64,000 nucleotides of DNA from an uncultured Paracoccaceae bacterium (lineage in GTDB: Bacteria > Pseudomonadota > Alphaproteobacteria > Rhodobacterales > Rhodobacteraceae). This document shows positions 63,670-64,000 of the stretch, in pieces (the first letter of the stretch is position 1; the number at the start of each line of letters is the position of its first letter). The notes under the pieces were generated by a model. It ran no database searches. It was not told the origin of the DNA and was given only the letters and a program-made list of their open reading frames with translations. The DNA lies in contig CANMPL010000007.1 of NCBI GenBank assembly GCA_947499715.1, positions 62,001 through 126,000 on the forward strand. The letters are read 5' to 3'. A program made the translations under genes and the position numbers.

Positions 63670-64000
63670 CTACTGAGCGACAGGCATTGCCGGGCGATAC
63701 TCCAGTTCGAGGCCTGCATAGGCCGGTCCAAACGCTTGGAGTCCTTTGGGGCAGGTAAATGCTTTGGGCGCGGGCAGAATAATGACCGCAACGTTCTGGC
63801 CGTTGGCGTAATTGGGATTGGTCACGGGATCGCCGGAGTCCAGGTCGATCACGCAAATCAGGTCGGGAATGGTCGCATGAACCTTGTTGTCATGCCAGCC
63901 GATCAGGTTTTCGTTCTTGAGCCATATCCGGTAGGTCTCACCCTCAAAGCCGCCCGTGCCACGGATGCTGATGTTGCCAATTGTAAAGCCATCTTCGGTC
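63670..64000 (-). CDS. DUF917-type protein (5' part outside window)
   Basis: The C-terminal 109 residues of a minus-strand protein running out of the window. GGFEGETYRIWLKNENLIGW, ATIPDLICVIDLDSGDPVTN and GQNVAVIILPAPKAF match the C-terminal part of DUF917 proteins (hydantoinase-like; S-methyl thiohydantoin desulfurase group). Its substrate cannot be told from this end. It converges on the TfoX-type gene. Confidence 0.75.
   Translation of the reverse strand, partial: TEDGFTIGNISIRGTGGFEGETYRIWLKNENLIGWHDNKVHATIPDLICVIDLDSGDPVTNPNYANGQNVAVIILPAPKAFTCPKGLQAFGPAYAGLELEYRPAMPVAQ

Overview
The window reads as chromosomal DNA of a marine alphaproteobacterium of the Rhodobacterales (Roseobacter group). 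The evidence is the iscR-iscS-sufB-sufC-sufD-sufS order with an IscR that lacks the usual cysteine triad, a VPLPA-CTERM protein, a Hint-domain secreted-type protein, a B12-type ribonucleotide reductase with TTAA-N7-TTAA (CtrA-like) boxes, an IalB-family protein, and a dispersed intergenic repeat of a type common in this order. Most of the window is dense, translationally coupled core genome. Three tRNA genes (Arg-CCG, Val-TAC, Val-CAC) are present. I see no rRNA, CRISPR array, prophage or intact insertion sequence.

Layout. 1-10 kb: the end of an oligopeptide-type ABC ATPase, a lytic transglycosylase, ssb, aroB/aroK, an envelope protein pair, xerD, a CNNM/CorC protein and a PAS-GGDEF-EAL protein. 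10-15 kb: a GST, a divergent regulatory region with a perfect 19-bp palindrome and CtrA-like boxes, a short NrdJ-like reductase, a HerA-like ATPase, and a 25-bp inverted repeat carrying two terminators. 15-20.8 kb: an IalB protein, then a KAS/ACP/LpxD group next to an L,D-transpeptidase and a divergent DUF882 peptidase. 21-25.3 kb: two animal-type haem peroxidases flanking tRNA-Arg, the first fused to acidic repeats and a Hint domain. 25.4-33.7 kb: the isc-suf operon on the minus strand, with two YIP1-like membrane proteins and two further small membrane proteins inside it. 33.8-40.9 kb: a hydrolase, a coupled run including GNAT and tandem-HD proteins, a CPBP protease and a DEAD helicase. 40.9-45.5 kb: a leishmanolysin-like protease with a His-rich head and Glu-Pro linker, DUF4112, ndk and an ABC-F ATPase.

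45.5-53.3 kb looks accessory. It holds a set of minus-strand redox, membrane and secreted proteins divergent from a lysR gene; a second copy of the lysR promoter region lies 2.5 kb away inside the set. 53.3-60.9 kb returns to core genes: tRNAs, a histidine phosphatase, an HU-like protein, lon with an apparent heat-shock promoter, a VPLPA-CTERM protein, tgt and an MFS transporter. 61-63.6 kb holds sufT and an A-type Fe-S carrier. Between them sits a SatD-like/DUF3307 pair preceded by a cluster of GCAAGT-type inverted repeats. The window ends in a DUF917-type protein.

The best candidates for undescribed biology are the SatD-like operator array, the duplicated LysR divergon control region, an IscR-like box inside iscS built with rare codons, the 14.8 kb inverted-repeat/terminator locus, and the two unusual multi-domain secreted-type proteins (peroxidase-Hint and the His-rich leishmanolysin). 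All functional statements come from reading the sequence; no database search was possible.
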